The notes under the pieces were generated by a model. That model saw only the letters and a program-made list of their open reading frames with translations. It was not told the origin of the DNA and searched no databases. Below are positions 29,199 to 30,717 of a DNA stretch of 30,717 bases, one piece after another. The first letter of the stretch is position 1. Every line of letters starts with the position of its first letter. The stretch comes from Chalciporus piperatus. Lineage: Eukaryota > Basidiomycota > Agaricomycetes > Boletales > Boletaceae. A program made the translations under genes and the position numbers. The stretch spans positions 1 to 30,717 of the forward strand of contig JBBPTG010000271.1 of NCBI GenBank assembly GCA_038093975.1, in the 5' to 3' direction.

Positions 29199-30717
29199 AT
29201 GGCTGCCTACGAACCGAAATCAGTCTCCATGATCATTCGAAACTCCTCGCTTGTGCCCATCCATGACCGCGAGCAGTTCCAGGCTAATTGGGCGAAATCC
29301 GTGAGTGGGCTGCAATGCTTGACCCCATGTTCATTCCTGACTCGCAGTGATATTCGTAGGTGAGCAAACGTGTGAAGACGTGGTCAGACTTACCGAGCCA
29401 GAAGAAAAATCCCCGCTCGACTGCCCAACTCACCTGGGAGGCAGAGGTTGTAGAATACGTCAATTTTCTGTGGCAGAAAACCCGCCCGCGTTCGAAGAAA
29501 AATAACGTACCTTCAGCAATCAGCCTCGATGTTCCATTTTTCGGTCCGCGTTTCGTTCCACCCACCTACCTGCACAATCAGAAACGTTCGGGTGTATATA
29601 CGGTCACGCCCGATGCGCAATATCTCAAGGCGATCAACATCGTTCACCCAATGTATTATCCAGATCTTGCTTGCTGTCCTCGTTGTCAATCGAGCGAGAG
29701 TGTGACGTGGGAAGGTTGGACGGCCACGGGAGCACGCGAGCTACAAGGAATTTTTCAGGAGGAGGTGGCACTGGGGCTACAACTCCGCTGTGGTTCGTGC
29801 AAGACTGCTGACGGTCGAAAGGAGCCTGACTCGGAGGCTGTGGACTCGAAGAAGACACACAAGCAACCTTCCGTACCCGAAACTGACGAGAGCGGTTCGA
29901 CACTGGGCTACTGCTTCACGACGACCAATGCAGCATACTGGAAGTCATGGGAACACTGGAAAATGCCTCGTAAGCTCAACTGCTAGAAAACTATGGTTGA
30001 ATTCTTACTGTATCTTACTAGGTGGCCTTCCGATCTTCTTTCACCGCTGTGCCTTGACGCGCGAGCTTTATGATTTAATTATTGAGATTAGGCCTTCATC
30101 AACCTCAGGTGCGATTTCGGAACAAATCAAGCGTAAGGTGAAGTCATCACAGAGTGAACATCATACTCACTCGGATCATAGAGCTTCATCTTCTTGAATA
30201 CCAGCGCCGTGCATTCGAATATCTCGAACAAGTTCAGCGCGAGCGATCCAAGCCAAACACGGTGGCTGCCTATTTTGGAAAGGGTTGCCTGCAGCTGAAC
30301 ACGTTTTCATCATTCACTGACCCGCAAGGCTACGCTGGCCATTCCATCTCTGACGAGATGGTGTCAGAAGCTTACCTGTCCTTTGTTTCAAGAACAAGGC
30401 AGCAAGAATCTGAATTTTACCTGAGGACTCTGACAGGTATGATGATTTTACATTTTTTATCATATGTCAACTTGCGACTCATGTCGGATCATTTCAGCTA
30501 TTTGTGGATCGCTCGACAGTACCTTCAAGGTCTCCAACAAAGCGTCAATTTCGGACAACAATTGCCAACGCTCGAAGCATCTCAAAGGTGGTATTTTGAG
30601 TGTCCTCAACGAAGAGAACCAGATTATCACTTGGGTAAGGACATAATCTCATATCTACAACGACTATCACACTGTCAGAACGTGACTAATGTCTGCTCTG
30701 ACAGCGCTTCTGTCAGT
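29199..30717 (+). CDS. Zinc-ribbon/DDE-transposase-like protein (partial, runs off the window)
   Basis: Inferred exons: 29199–29300, 29360–29969, 30022–30132, 30182–30436, 30498–30634 and 30705–30717+, all in frame from MAAYEPKSVSM. Introns are 49–70 bp. Features: a basic N-terminal part (QKKNPRSTAQ; KTRPRSKKNN), a likely zinc-binding pair CCPRC...CGSC about 45 residues apart, then the conserved-looking LPIFFHRCALTRELYDLII. After a helical stretch comes SLDSTFKVSNKAS and GGILSVLNEENQIITWRFC. The xDxTFK context and the following strands look like the first catalytic aspartate region of RNase H-like DDE transposases (Mutator- or KDZ-like). I do not recall the exact family name. The remaining catalytic residues would lie outside the window. 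Intact splice sites imply a recently active or domesticated gene. Confidence 0.6.

Noticed and set aside
1..30717. CRISPR arrays, bacterial operons, ribosome-binding sites or riboswitches
   Set aside because: Gene structure with short spliceosomal introns is eukaryotic. No regularly spaced repeats or bacterial signals were seen.

Overview
This window looks like nuclear DNA of an agaricomycete basidiomycete. The genes are split by many short GT–AG introns of about 50–77 nt. Their families are typical of that group: G-domain (AIG1/GIMAP-like) GTPases, HET-domain proteins, NACHT–WD40 NLR-like proteins, a fungal 7TM 'rhodopsin-domain' protein and an R-type lectin. The species cannot be named from the sequence. 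Exon boundaries were derived by hand from splice signals and frame continuity.

Layout. (1) 1–3387 and 20219–23599 are a near-identical inverted repeat of about 3.4 kb. Each arm carries an intact class II eIF4E (4EHP-like) gene pointing into the interval. The left arm is cut by the window edge, so the repeat may be longer. (2) The 16.8 kb between the arms is an island of immune/allorecognition-type genes: a GTPase (3688–5558, −), a WD40–TPR–HET fusion of about 1218 aa (6248–10491, +), a degraded second GTPase (about 10900–11990, −), an NLR-like NACHT–WD40 gene with a stop codon inside its propeller (13384–17286, with WD40 remnants to about 18030), a non-autonomous hAT-like transposon with an exact 8-bp target duplication (18597–19220), and a 200-aa PD-(D/E)XK-like protein (19510–20112). 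(3) Right of the repeat are a 7TM membrane protein (23695–25035, +), an R-type lectin (26229–26867, −), a gene-poor stretch with a tRNA-like unit, and a divergent pair: a small protein with two SUMO-interacting-type motifs (28428–28982, −) and a zinc-ribbon/DDE-transposase-like gene running off the window (29199–30717, +).

How it may work together. The interior genes have the parts expected of fungal self/non-self recognition: NTPase switches, WD40 and TPR sensing repeats, a HET death effector and a nuclease-fold protein. One GTPase and the NLR are broken, which suggests gene turnover. The flanking inverted eIF4E duplication could let the segment flip by homologous recombination, or it may mark a join of two haplotypes of a dikaryon. 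Coordinated function is inference only.
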